Part shown: positions 27,179-37,095 of the stretch, in pieces | Position numbering within the stretch: position 1 is the first letter of the stretch | Layout: each line of letters begins with the position of its first letter | Assembly: GCA_937868765.1 (NCBI GenBank) | Contig: CALMNL010000012.1 | Coordinates: forward strand, 1-43,781 | Length of the DNA: 43,781 nucleotides | Direction: 5' to 3' | From: an uncultured Desulfatitalea sp. | Lineage (GTDB): Bacteria; Desulfobacterota; Desulfobacteria; Desulfobacterales; Desulfosarcinaceae | Program-made: the position numbers and the translations under genes | Notes under the pieces: generated by a model | What the model was told of the DNA's origin: nothing | Seen by the model: only the letters and a program-made list of their open reading frames with translations | The model's database searches: none

Positions 27179-28723
27179 ATGAATGAACCCCATATCGGAA
27201 TTACGCCGGAATTGGTGATCGCTATACTCCGTCGAAGGCGTTGGGTAATCATGGTACCTTGCAGTATTGCATTGCTTGCTGGCATCTTTCTGGCCATTAT
27301 GCTTCCGAGAGTATTTGAGGCCAAGACGATGATCTTGGTCGAAGGCCAAAAGGTCCCGGAGAACTACGTCCAATCCATTGTAACCGAAGATACCTCCCAG
27401 AGGATTGCGACGATTTCCCAGCAAATATTGAGCAGGACGAATCTTGAAAAAATCATCGAGGATTTTAATCTGTTTAAGGGGTCTCAAAAAAATCAAGGAC
27501 ATATCGAAGATCAGGTGGCCAATCTGAGGTCGCGCATATCGATTGAGGTCATAAGGGACGGCAGGCGGCAGACCGAAGCATTCACCATAGGATTCAAGGG
27601 CAGGGACCCGGAAAAGGTGATGCGGGTTGCCAATGGGCTCGCTTCATACTTCATAGATGAAAACCTCAAAGGGCGGGAAACCCAGGCTATAGGCACAAGC
27701 ACATTCCTGGAAGCGGAGCTGGAGACGATGCGCTTGAAGCTAGAGCAATTTGAGGAAAAAATGAAAAATTACAGAAAGACCTATATGGGCGAGTTGCCGG
27801 AGCAATTGGAAACAAATTTGAGAATCATAGAGCGGTTGCAAATGGCTCTGACAGGTAGGCAACAAAGCCTTCGAGATGCGAGAACTCGATTAGACAATCT
27901 CAACAGCCGAGCGACCAATCGTGAGCCTTCGGTAGTTATCATCGGTGGGGATAGACGGGCGAACGAGGAAACTGCGTCCCTTGAGGGGCTGAGATCCCAG
28001 CTTGAGGCCATTCAATCTCGGTATACAGACAAACATCCCGATATCCAGAGGCTTAAGAAGCAAATCGCCGAACTCGAAATCAGTGCCAATACGACAGACG
28101 CAGAATCAGCGATGGGTAGCTGGATACCATTCGAATTGCGCCAAAGGATATTGGAAGCCAATCGGGAGATCCAGTTCGAGGAAGATGAAATCGAAGGCCT
28201 GAAGATGCAGATTGCAGAGTATCAGAGGCGGGTTGAAAACATTCCCAAGCGAGAGCAGGAGATGCTCGGCTTGAGAAGAGATTACGAGAATGTCCAATCG
28301 ATCTATGAATCGCTTTTGACGCGCAAGCTTGAAGCCGATATCGCTGTCAACATGGAACGCAAACAAAAGGGTGAGCAATTCAGAATCATCGATTCGGCCA
28401 GGATTCCTCAGAAACCGATCGCTCCGAATCTGAAAAAGCTATTTATGCTCTCCATTGCTGCCGGATTAGCTTTGGGTTTCGGCTTGGCTCTTTTTCTGGA
28501 AAATACAATTCCTTCGTATCGAAGACCTGATGAAATCGAAAAGCAATTCAATGTACCTGTGCTGGTGTCGATCCCGCAATTGATGTCGCCCAAACAACTT
28601 CTTATTGGAAAACTGAACACAGTTGCCAGTATTGCTTACTCAGTGGTACTTTTCGGTTTAATTGGAATATTTGCTTTTATCAGCTTCACGGGTGCGGATG
28701 CAGCCATCGATGCACTTAGATAA
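27179..28723 (+). CDS. Wzz-family polysaccharide chain-length determinant
   Basis: Inner-membrane co-polymerase of 514 residues that sets polymer length and works with a tyrosine kinase. The N-terminal Wzz domain follows a helix at about 21-41 (WVIMVPCSIALLAGIFLA). The periplasmic part is largely coiled coil with a GNVR-type region (EMLGLRRDYENVQSIYESLLTRKLEA, about 363-388). A second helix is at about 414-436 and a third near the C-terminus (about 478-502). The extra C-terminal helix and the length recall the chain-length proteins of XrtA/PEP-CTERM polysaccharide loci. ATG 27179 has a weak ribosome-binding site. It heads the exopolysaccharide gene set and is followed by its likely kinase. 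Confidence 0.9.
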   Translation: MNEPHIGITPELVIAILRRRRWVIMVPCSIALLAGIFLAIMLPRVFEAKTMILVEGQKVPENYVQSIVTEDTSQRIATISQQILSRTNLEKIIEDFNLFKGSQKNQGHIEDQVANLRSRISIEVIRDGRRQTEAFTIGFKGRDPEKVMRVANGLASYFIDENLKGRETQAIGTSTFLEAELETMRLKLEQFEEKMKNYRKTYMGELPEQLETNLRIIERLQMALTGRQQSLRDARTRLDNLNSRATNREPSVVIIGGDRRANEETASLEGLRSQLEAIQSRYTDKHPDIQRLKKQIAELEISANTTDAESAMGSWIPFELRQRILEANREIQFEEDEIEGLKMQIAEYQRRVENIPKREQEMLGLRRDYENVQSIYESLLTRKLEADIAVNMERKQKGEQFRIIDSARIPQKPIAPNLKKLFMLSIAAGLALGFGLALFLENTIPSYRRPDEIEKQFNVPVLVSIPQLMSPKQLLIGKLNTVASIAYSVVLFGLIGIFAFISFTGADAAIDALR

Positions 28724-28810
28724 GTGTTGGGGGCCTGATTATTTTTGGTTCAATGCGGGTTGATAATTTTTTAAAGCCAACTTTTATTATCAAAAATATA
28801 GGAGAGATCA

Positions 28811-29647
28811 ATGGGTAAAATCTTCGATGCCCTTGAAAAGGCGAGCAATCAGACCGATAACACGGCTCCATTGACGCGCTCCAGAGCAGATGCAAATGAA
28901 GGCGCAAGGAGCGCAGATAATGTTGTGGCCCTATCCAGTACCAATAAAATAGCACAGGAATATCGGCTTGATCCAAACTTGGTCGCGTATCACTCTCCCC
29001 AGTCCATAGAGGGCGAGCTTTTCAAAATGTTGAGAACCAATCTGCTGTTTCCGCCATCGGGGAAACCTCCTAAAAAAGTACTGATTACGAGCGCTTTACC
29101 TGGTGATGGCAAGTCTTTTATCAGTTCGAACATGGCGATAAGCATCGCTCAAGGTGTTGAAGAGTATGTGCTTCTGATTGATGCGGATGTCCGCAGGCCT
29201 ACTATTCATTCCTATTTTGGATTCGGGAAAGTAGCTGGGTTGAGCGAACACCTGGCAGCTGGGACGGAGGTTTCAAAGATATTACTTAAGAGCCCAATCC
29301 CCAAACTGACTATCTTTCCGGCAGGGAACTCTCCTAAAAATCCAACTGAGCTATTGTCCTCAAAAAAAATGAAAAAGCTCCTTGAGGAAGTGGGAAAACG
29401 ATACGATGATCGCTTTATAATCATCGATTCTCCACCACCCAGCATGGCCGCGGAAACCAATGCTATTGTGAACTTTGTAGACGCGGTTATTCTCGTCATC
29501 AGGGCCGGGAAAACACCGAGGAAGGCTGTGTCTAGTACCATAGATCAAATAGGAAAAGAAAAGATAGTAGGCATCGTGCTTAATTATTCAGATCAGGCAT
29601 TAAAAAAATACTACGGATATGGTCGCCCATATTTCGATAAAAAATAA
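28811..29647 (+). CDS. CpsD/CapB-type tyrosine autokinase
   Basis: Cytoplasmic bacterial tyrosine kinase (BY-kinase), 278 residues, expected to act with the Wzz-like protein to control polymer synthesis. The P-loop is PGDGKS (about 97-102), Walker A' is LLIDADVRRP (about 121-130), and Walker B is FIIIDSPPPS (about 200-209). The C-terminus has a Tyr cluster (YSDQALKKYYGYGRPYF) for autophosphorylation. The start MGKIFDALEKA is shared by kinases of XrtA-type loci in delta-proteobacteria. GGAGAG lies just upstream of ATG 28811. It is 87 bases after the Wzz gene and close in codon use. Confidence 0.92.
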   Translation: MGKIFDALEKASNQTDNTAPLTRSRADANEGARSADNVVALSSTNKIAQEYRLDPNLVAYHSPQSIEGELFKMLRTNLLFPPSGKPPKKVLITSALPGDGKSFISSNMAISIAQGVEEYVLLIDADVRRPTIHSYFGFGKVAGLSEHLAAGTEVSKILLKSPIPKLTIFPAGNSPKNPTELLSSKKMKKLLEEVGKRYDDRFIIIDSPPPSMAAETNAIVNFVDAVILVIRAGKTPRKAVSSTIDQIGKEKIVGIVLNYSDQALKKYYGYGRPYFDKK

Positions 29648-29664
29648 ATGTAGCAAATCACAGT

Positions 29665-29835
29665 ATGCTACGACTGTTCAAACAATATTACCCGATCAGG
29701 AAAGCGATACTCGTATCTGGGGAATGTATTATTGGTAATACTTCTGATGTAATATGCCTCATCATCGTTAACCTGTTCGATGCGATATACTTGCCGAAGC
29801 AAAAAAACTTCAGTCACGCAGATCGATCGCGATAA
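29665..29835 (+). pseudogene. Remnant resembling the N-terminus of an XrtA-type priming glycosyltransferase
   Basis: A 56-codon frame from ATG 29665 to TAA 29833 begins MLRLFKQYYPIRKAILVSGE. This closely recalls the start of the EpsB-like priming sugar transferases of XrtA/PEP-CTERM loci, which open with M(L/I)R(L/V)F-QY-PIR and a hydrophobic helix with GE. The family match fades after about 45 residues, and no transferase domain follows before 30133. No Shine-Dalgarno is evident. The position directly after the Wzz and kinase genes is where such a gene often lies. I read it as a decayed fragment; a chance small frame is the alternative. Confidence 0.45.
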
Positions 29836-30132
29836 AGTAATCGACCATGCGGAGCTTTAATGGCAGAATCAGAAATTCAAACGATTGAAATTTGTATGAA
29901 TACCTTAACTTACATCAATACCTATAACTAACCCAAAATGAGATCTTGAAACCGATCCAACGTGGATATTTGCATACCGATGTCAATTTTGATGAGACTA
30001 CAATATCAACTGCTTTTCATCATTGGAATAGAAAAGATGCAAGTGACACCAGCGAATGTGAATGACTGCACCAAAAAGCGCAAAAGTAGCGTTTGCACCG
30101 CACGGGTGTGAACATACATAAGGAGATTTACC
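29836..30132 (+). other. AT-rich non-coding stretch, possible decayed gene
   Basis: No intact gene is present. A frame reading KPIQRGYLHTDVNFDETT (about 29945-30068) is open but not recognised. A good ribosome-binding site (AAGGAGA) at the right end belongs to the next gene. Confidence 0.3.
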
Positions 30133-30978
30133 ATGATCCGCAAATTGGGAATTTTAAATAGAACCAATCTGGCTTTGTGCGTAGCTTTTGCTATCGCCGC
30201 TTGTAACGGAGGTTCCATAACCGAACAGATACCTCACCGAGAGAGGCTTGGAGATGTTACGGAGGCCGATTGGCAAAAATTGTCTAACAAAAAAATATAT
30301 TTTGGTCACCAATCTGTGGGGTTCAACATTATGGATGGTATCGAAGACCTCCAAAAAGAAAATTTGCGAATAAAATTGAATATTGTCGAAACGAATGAGC
30401 TTGAAAAGATTTCGCAAGGTATTTTCGCTCATTCGCGTATCGGGCGGAACGGTGATCCAAAGTCAAAGATCGATGATTTTGCAACGTTCATAAACCAGGC
30501 AGGCGAAGATAGATTGGATTATGCGGGAATGAAGTTTTGTTATGTGGATATGAATGCTGATACCGATGTTAAAAAGTTGTTCAGCGATTACTCCACAGCC
30601 ATGGCAAAGCTCAAAGAACTTCATCCGAAAATGACCATAATTCATTTTACCATGCCTCTGATGGTGAATCGAGAATCATGGAAAACTAAAATTAAAAAAA
30701 TCTTCGGCAAAACCGAAATTTGGGAATATGCAGCCAACACCAACAGAAACCGGTTCAATCAATTGATTATCGAAGCATATCAGGGAAAGGAACCCCTTTT
30801 GGATATTGCTAAAATCGAGTCGACGAAGCCAGATGGTTCGCGCCAGGCCTTCGATCAAAACGGAGTTACCTATTATTCAATGGCTCCCGAGTATTCTTAC
30901 GATAACGGTCATTTGAATGAAATCGGCCGCAAAAGAGTAGCAGAACAATTGCTACTTCTTTTAATAAATCTCAAGTAG
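30133..30978 (+). CDS. SGNH-hydrolase-like lipoprotein
   Basis: Predicted secreted lipoprotein of 281 residues. The signal ends in AIAAC with the lipidated Cys at about residue 24. The mature part has IYFGHQSVGFNIMDGI near residue 55 and ends with YDNGHLNEIGRKRVAEQLL, a good match for the SGNH block V with catalytic Asp/His. A clear block I GDS is not seen, so the nucleophile is uncertain (the HQSVG Ser is a candidate). Proteins of this type often remove or add acyl groups on polysaccharides. AAGGAGATTTACC precedes ATG 30133. It is placed inside the exopolysaccharide set; a role in polymer decoration is inferred. Confidence 0.7.
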   Translation: MIRKLGILNRTNLALCVAFAIAACNGGSITEQIPHRERLGDVTEADWQKLSNKKIYFGHQSVGFNIMDGIEDLQKENLRIKLNIVETNELEKISQGIFAHSRIGRNGDPKSKIDDFATFINQAGEDRLDYAGMKFCYVDMNADTDVKKLFSDYSTAMAKLKELHPKMTIIHFTMPLMVNRESWKTKIKKIFGKTEIWEYAANTNRNRFNQLIIEAYQGKEPLLDIAKIESTKPDGSRQAFDQNGVTYYSMAPEYSYDNGHLNEIGRKRVAEQLLLLLINLK

Positions 30979-31130
30979 ATTGTGTTCCCAAATAATTTCA
31001 AGAAAGAACTCTCATTTGATGGTTACTATCGAATAATTATTTGTTTCCTGAAAACGGCAAAAACTAGCAGAATTAGAATGTGAACCCGAAAGACATGCGC
31101 CGATATATTTAAAGCTAAGGAACCATACTA

Positions 31131-32273
31131 ATGGCATTTTTGCTCTTTTATTTTTCAATGGCGATAATTATCTATATCTATATCGGATACCCGATAATCG
31201 CCCTGCTGTCAAGCCTGGTCATAAATCGGAGAATTGATAAAAAACTGATAACACCGGCGGTGACGGTGTTGATTACCGCCTTCAACGAAAAGGAAGTTAT
31301 CGCGGCAACAATCCGTAACAAACTCGAACAAGAATATCCATTCGATCGCTTGGAGGTTCTGGTTGTATCTGATGGCTCGACGGATGGAACCGATGAAATC
31401 GTCGCTGAATTCAAGGACCCGCGGGTACGGTTGCTGAGACAGGTACCCCGTTCCGGAAAGACAAGTGCGCTCAATATGGCAGTACCCGAAGCAAAAGGAA
31501 GTATTATCGTTTTTTCGGATGCTAATTCTATCTATGCGCCGGATGCCATAAAGCATCTCGTGAGCAACTTCGAGGATCCAAGAGTCGGCTACGTTACGGG
31601 AAAAATGATCTATACCAATCCTGATGGAAGTACTATCGGTGATGGATGCAGTGCTTATATGAAGTATGAAAACTTTTTGAGAAGAGCGGAAACGCGACTG
31701 GGTTCGGTGGTTGGGGTTGATGGCGGTGTCGACGCAATGCGCAAGGAACTCTATCAAAAACTGGGCAATGATCAATTGCCTGATTTCGTGCTGTCTCTCA
31801 AGGTCACTGAAATAGGCTATCGTGTGGTCTATGAACCCAAAGCGATCCTGAGAGAACCGGCACTCAAAGAGGTCGCCGATGAATTCCGAATGCGGGTAAG
31901 GGTATCACTTCGGGCGCTATGGGCGTTATTCGATATGAAGCATTTGTTCTGGCCGCGAAGCAACCCGCTTTTTGCATGGCAGCTGTGGTCGCATAAAGGA
32001 CTACGTTACTTATGTTTCGTGTTCATGCTGACAGCCTTCTTCAGTAACATGCTGTTAGTTGGATATAGCAAATTCTATTTGATAACTTTCATGCTTCAAT
32101 CGATTCTTTATATCGGCGCAATGTCTGCGGCCATGCTTGAACGAGAAGGACACCGGATCGCTCTGTTGACTTTTTTGCAATACTTCGTTTTGCTGAATGC
32201 CGCCGCTGGTTACGCCTTTGCTAAATTCGCAATGGGAATAAAACAAGTAACGTGGACGCCACGAAAAGGATAA
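31131..32273 (+). CDS. Membrane-bound family 2 glycosyltransferase
   Basis: Processive-type GT2 of 380 residues. A first hydrophobic helix (about 1-28) precedes the catalytic domain: VTVLITAFNEKEVI, VVSDGSTDGTDEI, GKTSALNMAV, the metal-binding FSDANSIY, VDGGVDAMRKELY and PDFVLSLKVTEIGYRV, followed by a REP-RMRVRVSLRALW motif near 245-265. Two to three membrane helices follow. The arrangement resembles the BcsA/HAS-like or polysaccharide synthase group. TAAGGAA precedes ATG 31131. It could build the main chain or add one sugar; the sequence does not say which. Confidence 0.88.
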   Translation: MAFLLFYFSMAIIIYIYIGYPIIALLSSLVINRRIDKKLITPAVTVLITAFNEKEVIAATIRNKLEQEYPFDRLEVLVVSDGSTDGTDEIVAEFKDPRVRLLRQVPRSGKTSALNMAVPEAKGSIIVFSDANSIYAPDAIKHLVSNFEDPRVGYVTGKMIYTNPDGSTIGDGCSAYMKYENFLRRAETRLGSVVGVDGGVDAMRKELYQKLGNDQLPDFVLSLKVTEIGYRVVYEPKAILREPALKEVADEFRMRVRVSLRALWALFDMKHLFWPRSNPLFAWQLWSHKGLRYLCFVFMLTAFFSNMLLVGYSKFYLITFMLQSILYIGAMSAAMLEREGHRIALLTFLQYFVLLNAAAGYAFAKFAMGIKQVTWTPRKG

Positions 32274-32323
32274 AGCAGGTAAAGACGTACGCATAGGTTT
32301 CGCGAAAGTTGCGTAAAGGTTTG

Positions 32324-33892
32324 ATGATGAATTATAAAAAGAAAATATATTTCGTGATGCTGATTTCCTTGCTGGCGGGAGGGGCATTTCTCAGATTAGA
32401 AAATATCGGGAAATTCAGCTTCTGGACAGATGAATTATTTGCCGTGTATGCTGCAAAATCCTATGCCAGCGAAAACAGCTTTTATGTTCCCTATGAGGGT
32501 GAGCATCCATATCGAAAACTAGTCGTCTATACCACGAGTTTTATGTTCCGATTCTTCGGTGAATCCGAAAAAACCGCCAGAATGCCGTTTGCGATAGCGA
32601 ACCTTCTATTTATTTTGTTAAGCTATATCCTTCTTTCAAGAATCCTGAGCCGCAAAGCCGCAATAGTAGTAGCATTCACTATGTCATTTTCTCCTATATT
32701 CATTCAAATGTCGAGAGAATGCCGGTCTTACACGCTGCATCAACTTTTTTATTTTCTTTCGTCTACAGCTTTCATTCTTGGCTTTGAATACAAGGAAAAT
32801 GAAGCGGGTTTCAGAGTACCTCAAATCGCCAGAAAGTATGAATCGAAGTATCAAGTAAACGTTCTGCTGCTTTCGGCAGCCATCTTCTTCGGCTATATTG
32901 CTAAAAACTTGCAGCCGCTTACATATAATTTGGCATTCATTATCGGTGGATATTCGATTGTAATGATGGCGATCCGTTTACTGGTATATCGAGATTTTGA
33001 TCGATCGGCATTCAAGTATACCGCAGTGGTGATCGGGATTGTGATGGGCGCGCTGATTCAATATATATTAAATTACGAGCATTTTGTTAGGATGCTGAAA
33101 TGGTCCGTATCCTTGCCGGATTGGGCGCGATTTCATAATTATAGCATTCATTATTATCGATGGTATTTGGCTGAACAGTATCCGGTTTTTTTCTATTCAT
33201 ACCCTCTTGGGTTGTATTTTTTAGTCAAAGACTATAGACGAAAAGGAATTTATTTCGGTTTGATGTTTATCATTCCCTTTATCTTGCATTCCTTGGTATA
33301 TCCCTTGAAATCGGATCGATATATCTTCTATTCGATTCCGTATTTCCTGTTAGGATTTGGAATGGTCGCTGACAAAGGGATTAGCGCCTTTAAAAATGCT
33401 TTGACGACTACTCCTCTTAAAGAAAAAGCAATTATTTATATAGCATTCTTACCACTGATTTTTTTTATGCTGCAACCATGGTTTCCGCTGGCCATGAAGG
33501 AACCAAATGTTAATAAGTTCCCAAACTGGCTCGGCTTCGAAGATAAATTAAAAGCAAGCATCGGAACGGCTAAGGTCATCACTACAAGACCTATCGAGTT
33601 CTTTTACTATTTTAAACGGAAACCCGATTACGCCATAGTAAATAGCATTCCCAAAAATTATAACTATGGGGATGATTTGCTTGGTAATGAGAATATTTTG
33701 ATGGAAGTCGTAAAAAGCCAAAAGGATCTCTATCTGGTAGCCTACAGAAGAGATTTAAATTACAGAGAATTTTTCAATGATAAAATGAAAAATATCATCA
33801 CTGAAAATATGATTGAAATAGATACCGGGTATGAGAAGTCATTCATTGTTTTAAAGAAGACTTTGCGACCAAATTATTCAGGAGCGCAATAG
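32324..33892 (+). CDS. GT-C type polyprenyl-phosphate-sugar transferase (GT39/ArnT-like)
   Basis: Multi-pass inner-membrane protein of about 522 residues with a dozen hydrophobic helices. The first periplasmic loop bears the GT-C signature [15 protein letters not shown], with Asp-Glu as the likely catalytic acids, and [16 protein letters not shown] follows. Such enzymes take a sugar from a polyprenyl-phosphate carrier on the outer face. The nearby ArnC/GtrB-like gene at 34820 could make that carrier. AAAGG lies 5-8 bases before the two adjacent ATGs at 32324 and 32327. Very AT-rich codon use. Confidence 0.82.
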   Translation: MMNYKKKIYFVMLISLLAGGAFLRLENIGKFSFWTDELFAVYAAKSYASENSFYVPYEGEHPYRKLVVYTTSFMFRFFGESEKTARMPFAIANLLFILLSYILLSRILSRKAAIVVAFTMSFSPIFIQMSRECRSYTLHQLFYFLSSTAFILGFEYKENEAGFRVPQIARKYESKYQVNVLLLSAAIFFGYIAKNLQPLTYNLAFIIGGYSIVMMAIRLLVYRDFDRSAFKYTAVVIGIVMGALIQYILNYEHFVRMLKWSVSLPDWARFHNYSIHYYRWYLAEQYPVFFYSYPLGLYFLVKDYRRKGIYFGLMFIIPFILHSLVYPLKSDRYIFYSIPYFLLGFGMVADKGISAFKNALTTTPLKEKAIIYIAFLPLIFFMLQPWFPLAMKEPNVNKFPNWLGFEDKLKASIGTAKVITTRPIEFFYYFKRKPDYAIVNSIPKNYNYGDDLLGNENILMEVVKSQKDLYLVAYRRDLNYREFFNDKMKNIITENMIEIDTGYEKSFIVLKKTLRPNYSGAQ

Positions 33893-33893
33893 A

Positions 33894-34787
33894 ATGAAGG
33901 GAATAATTTTAGCCGGCGGTTCCGGTACCAGGCTCTATCCAGTTACAAATGTCGTCAGCAAACAGCTGCTTGCGGTTTATGATAAGCCGATGATTTATTA
34001 TCCTTTATCGGTCCTGATGCTTGCAGGTATCAGAGAAATATTGATCATTTCATCGCAATTCCAGTTGCCCTTATTTAAACAGCTTTTTGGGGACGGAAGA
34101 CAGCTTGGGCTCAGACTGGACTATGCCGAGCAAGCGCAACCCAAGGGAATTGCGCAAGCATTCATTATCGGTAAAGAATTTTTAGGACGCAGCAACGTGT
34201 GTCTAATATTAGGAGACAATATTTTTTACGGACAAGGTTTTCAAAAAATCTTATTCGAGGCCTCCGGAATTGATACAGGTGCCTATATTTTTGGGTATTG
34301 GGTAAATGATCCAGAAAGATATGGAGTTGTGGAATTCGATAAATCCTTAAAGGTGCTCAGCATCGAGGAGAAACCACTTAAGCCGAAAAGCAATTATGTC
34401 GTACCTGGTCTATATTTTTATGATAACAAGGTCATCGATATCGCATCCAGCTTGAAACCATCGAACAGAGGTGAATTAGAGATCACGGATGTAAACAAGG
34501 CCTATTTAACAAATGGTGAACTGAAGGTGAAACTGTTCGGGCGTGGATTCGCATGGTTAGATACCGGGACGCATGACTCTTTGCTTGATGCTGGAATCTT
34601 TGTGTCCACCATTGAAAAAAGGCAAGGGTTGAAGGTCGCTTGTATCGAGGAGGTCGCTTACCGGATGGGATATATAGATGCCGCGCAAGTTGAAAAATTA
34701 GCGATGACTCAGATTAAAAGCGGCTACGGGAAATACCTGATGGATACCTTGAATTACGAAGTCCGCGGCATCATGCGGAAAAGCTAA
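33894..34787 (+). CDS. rfbA: Glucose-1-phosphate thymidylyltransferase
   Basis: Makes dTDP-glucose from dTTP and glucose-1-phosphate, first step to dTDP-deoxysugars; 297 residues. It starts [18 protein letters not shown] with the nucleotide-binding GGxGxRL-P motif, then [31 protein letters not shown] and the C-terminal [19 protein letters not shown] lies nine bases before the ATG and the previous stop is one base away. No rfbB, rfbC or rfbD is in the window; the aminotransferase at 39510 needs the RfbB product, so the dehydratase must be encoded elsewhere. Confidence 0.97.
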   Translation: MKGIILAGGSGTRLYPVTNVVSKQLLAVYDKPMIYYPLSVLMLAGIREILIISSQFQLPLFKQLFGDGRQLGLRLDYAEQAQPKGIAQAFIIGKEFLGRSNVCLILGDNIFYGQGFQKILFEASGIDTGAYIFGYWVNDPERYGVVEFDKSLKVLSIEEKPLKPKSNYVVPGLYFYDNKVIDIASSLKPSNRGELEITDVNKAYLTNGELKVKLFGRGFAWLDTGTHDSLLDAGIFVSTIEKRQGLKVACIEEVAYRMGYIDAAQVEKLAMTQIKSGYGKYLMDTLNYEVRGIMRKS

Positions 34788-34819
34788 ATTATGCCGAAAA
34801 AGAAAGCCAGATAAAGAAT

Positions 34820-35767
34820 ATGGATAATAGCGAAAAAAAAGCTCTTCCTAAATATTCTGTGGTTATACCTGTTTATAATAGCGAAGCGACACTGAATGAG
34901 CTATGTCGAAGGCTGGCCTCAGTATTCGAAAGCAACGGTCTTCTGTATGAAATCATTCTGGTAAATGATGCCAGCTCCGATAAAAGCTGGCAGGTTATGA
35001 AAGATCTTAAGAAAAACTACCGCTTTCTAAAAATCATACAATTGATGCGTAACTTTGGACAACATAATGCTTTGATTTGCGGTTTTCATTATGTGACGGG
35101 CAATTACGTTATTACCATGGATGACGACCTGCAGAACCCCCCTGAAGAAATTCCTAAAATGATTTCGAAAATAAATGACGGCTACGATGTCGTGATCGGT
35201 GCTCAGATCGTCAAGCAGCATAGTATATTCAAAAATTTCAGCAGCTTTATCATACGGTATCTGAATGAGAGAATTTTCAATAAACCCAAAGAGCTCAGGC
35301 TATCGAGTTTCAGGATTTTGACCCGTGCTGTAACGGATGAGATTAAAACCTTGAAAACGCCCTATCCTTATATTTCCGGTCAAATGCTGTCAATCACCCG
35401 AAATATCGTAAATGTCGATGTCATTCACGATAAACGCAAATTCGGAAAGTCTACCTATACTTTCAGGAAATTATTGAATCTCGCGTTCAATCTTGTCATA
35501 AACTATTCTTCTTTGCCACTGAGGGTTTTGACACTCATTGGGATCAGCGTATCCGCGGTTTCTTTCTGCATGGGCATGTTCTTTATCGCGAAAAAAGTCG
35601 TCGTTGGAATACCGGTTAGCGGTTGGACGTCTGTCGTCGTGCTATTATCGTTTTTCAATGGGTTGCTCTTAATTATCATATCGATAATCGGCGAGTATCT
35701 GGGGAGAATAATCAATGAGGTCTCCAATAGACAACAATTTGTGGTGCGCGAAAAATTGATTGATTAA
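34820..35767 (+). CDS. GT2 polyprenyl-phosphate glycosyltransferase (ArnC/GtrB-like)
   Basis: Of the 315 residues, the first 215 or so form a GT2 domain: YSVVIPVYNSEATLNELC, VNDASSDKSW, MRNFGQHNALICGF and MDDDLQNPPEEIP (metal-binding Asp residues). FGKSTYTFRKLLNLAFN comes next, then two membrane helices (about 228-252 and 262-288) and the EYLGRI tail. The order is as in ArnC and GtrB, which load a sugar onto undecaprenyl phosphate at the inner membrane. The likely user is the GT-C protein at 32324. The sugar cannot be deduced; a 4-amino-4,6-dideoxy sugar is an option given the aminotransferase nearby. Confidence 0.9.
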   Translation: MDNSEKKALPKYSVVIPVYNSEATLNELCRRLASVFESNGLLYEIILVNDASSDKSWQVMKDLKKNYRFLKIIQLMRNFGQHNALICGFHYVTGNYVITMDDDLQNPPEEIPKMISKINDGYDVVIGAQIVKQHSIFKNFSSFIIRYLNERIFNKPKELRLSSFRILTRAVTDEIKTLKTPYPYISGQMLSITRNIVNVDVIHDKRKFGKSTYTFRKLLNLAFNLVINYSSLPLRVLTLIGISVSAVSFCMGMFFIAKKVVVGIPVSGWTSVVVLLSFFNGLLLIIISIIGEYLGRIINEVSNRQQFVVREKLID

Positions 35768-35851
35768 AAGCCGAAATACCGGGTTGTAATAATAAAGACT
35801 TATCCGAAAGAAATGCAGCCTTCTGGGGTACACGAATACATAAACAATCCT

Positions 35852-37084
35852 ATGAAAAAAAAACTGATAATTCTAGGCGCTGGCGAAAACCAGGTCCCAA
35901 TTATTGATCTGGCAAAGCAGAAAGATTATTACACCATTGCAATCAGCATCGATGGAGACTACCCGGGTTTCAAACATTGCGATAAAAAATACATAATGGA
36001 TGTGCGTGAAAAGGAGTACATCCTTGATATCGCAAGAAAAGAGAAGATTACAGGAATTTTGACCGATCAGACAGATATTGCCGTTCCGACGGCGGCTTAT
36101 GTCGCTGAAAAATTAGGTCTTCCCGGTATTGGATATGAATGCGCTTTGAGCTTCACGAACAAATTTAAGATGCGAGAAAGCTGCGAAAAGACTAAGATCA
36201 AGACCATCGGATTCAGGCGTGCCTCGAATTATAAAGAGGCAGATAAAGCAGCGCGGGAGCTTTCATTGCCGCTGATCATCAAGCCGGTCGACAACCAGGG
36301 CAGTCGCGGCGTCGGAAAAGTTGATCGCTATTCCGATTTGAAAGAAAAATTCGATAGGGCGATTAAATATTCCTCGACAGGTACTGTCATTATAGAAGAG
36401 TTCTTTCAAGGCCGCGAAATTGTTATTGAGGGATTCTCTAAAGATTATAAGTTCCATAACCTGATCATCGGAGACAGTGAGAATTTCGAATCTATCGAGA
36501 TGTTTATACCAAAGCAGAGGATTTTTCCAACCACTCTGAACTCTGAAATCAAGGCAAAAGTGCTGTCAGCCAACAGGGGCCTCGTCGAAAAGCTGGGCTT
36601 GAAATTTGGTATAACGCACTCTGAGTTTCTGGTAAATGAAACCAACGGTGACATATGTCTAATTGAAATTGCCGCAAGGGGAGGAGGGGTATTTATTTCT
36701 TCGGATTTGATACCGCTCGCTTGTGGAATCAATGTAAATGAACTTTTGATCGAACTTTCTGCGGGTGGAAACCCCGATTTCGATATGAAAGGTTATGTCG
36801 AGGCCTCTTCCGGCTATGTATGTTTCCTTCTTCCAGAAGGCACCATCACGAAAGTCGAAGGCTTGGAAGAGGTAAAGAAATTGCCAGGAGTTCACAGGGC
36901 CTGTCTTGCAAATATCCAATTGGGTATAAAAACACCATGCCTAAAAGATAAAACCTCCCGGCTTGGGCCCATTTTGGTTTCAGCCGAAAACAGGAATAAG
37001 CTGCTGGATATTATTCAAGAGTTAAAAACACTTCTAAAGATAGAAGTTGAAACATCAAACGGAACAAGAGGAATAATGTGGTGA
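35852..37084 (+). CDS. ATP-grasp carboxylate-amine ligase
   Basis: Predicted ligase forming an amide or carboxylate bond with ATP, 410 residues. The pre-ATP-grasp part begins KKLIILGAGENQVPIIDLA. The grasp fold follows with LIIKPVDNQGSRGVGKV (ATP-binding Lys and the Gly-rich loop), VIIEEFFQGREIVIEGF, and the metal-binding block ICLIEIAARGGGVFIS. The substrate is not evident. Neighbours suggest joining an amino or carboxylic acid to a sugar amine. The start at 35852 fits the family N-terminus; ATG 35813 would add 13 residues and neither has a clear Shine-Dalgarno. Confidence 0.82.
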   Translation: MKKKLIILGAGENQVPIIDLAKQKDYYTIAISIDGDYPGFKHCDKKYIMDVREKEYILDIARKEKITGILTDQTDIAVPTAAYVAEKLGLPGIGYECALSFTNKFKMRESCEKTKIKTIGFRRASNYKEADKAARELSLPLIIKPVDNQGSRGVGKVDRYSDLKEKFDRAIKYSSTGTVIIEEFFQGREIVIEGFSKDYKFHNLIIGDSENFESIEMFIPKQRIFPTTLNSEIKAKVLSANRGLVEKLGLKFGITHSEFLVNETNGDICLIEIAARGGGVFISSDLIPLACGINVNELLIELSAGGNPDFDMKGYVEASSGYVCFLLPEGTITKVEGLEEVKKLPGVHRACLANIQLGIKTPCLKDKTSRLGPILVSAENRNKLLDIIQELKTLLKIEVETSNGTRGIMW

Positions 37085-37095
37085 GGAGGATAACG

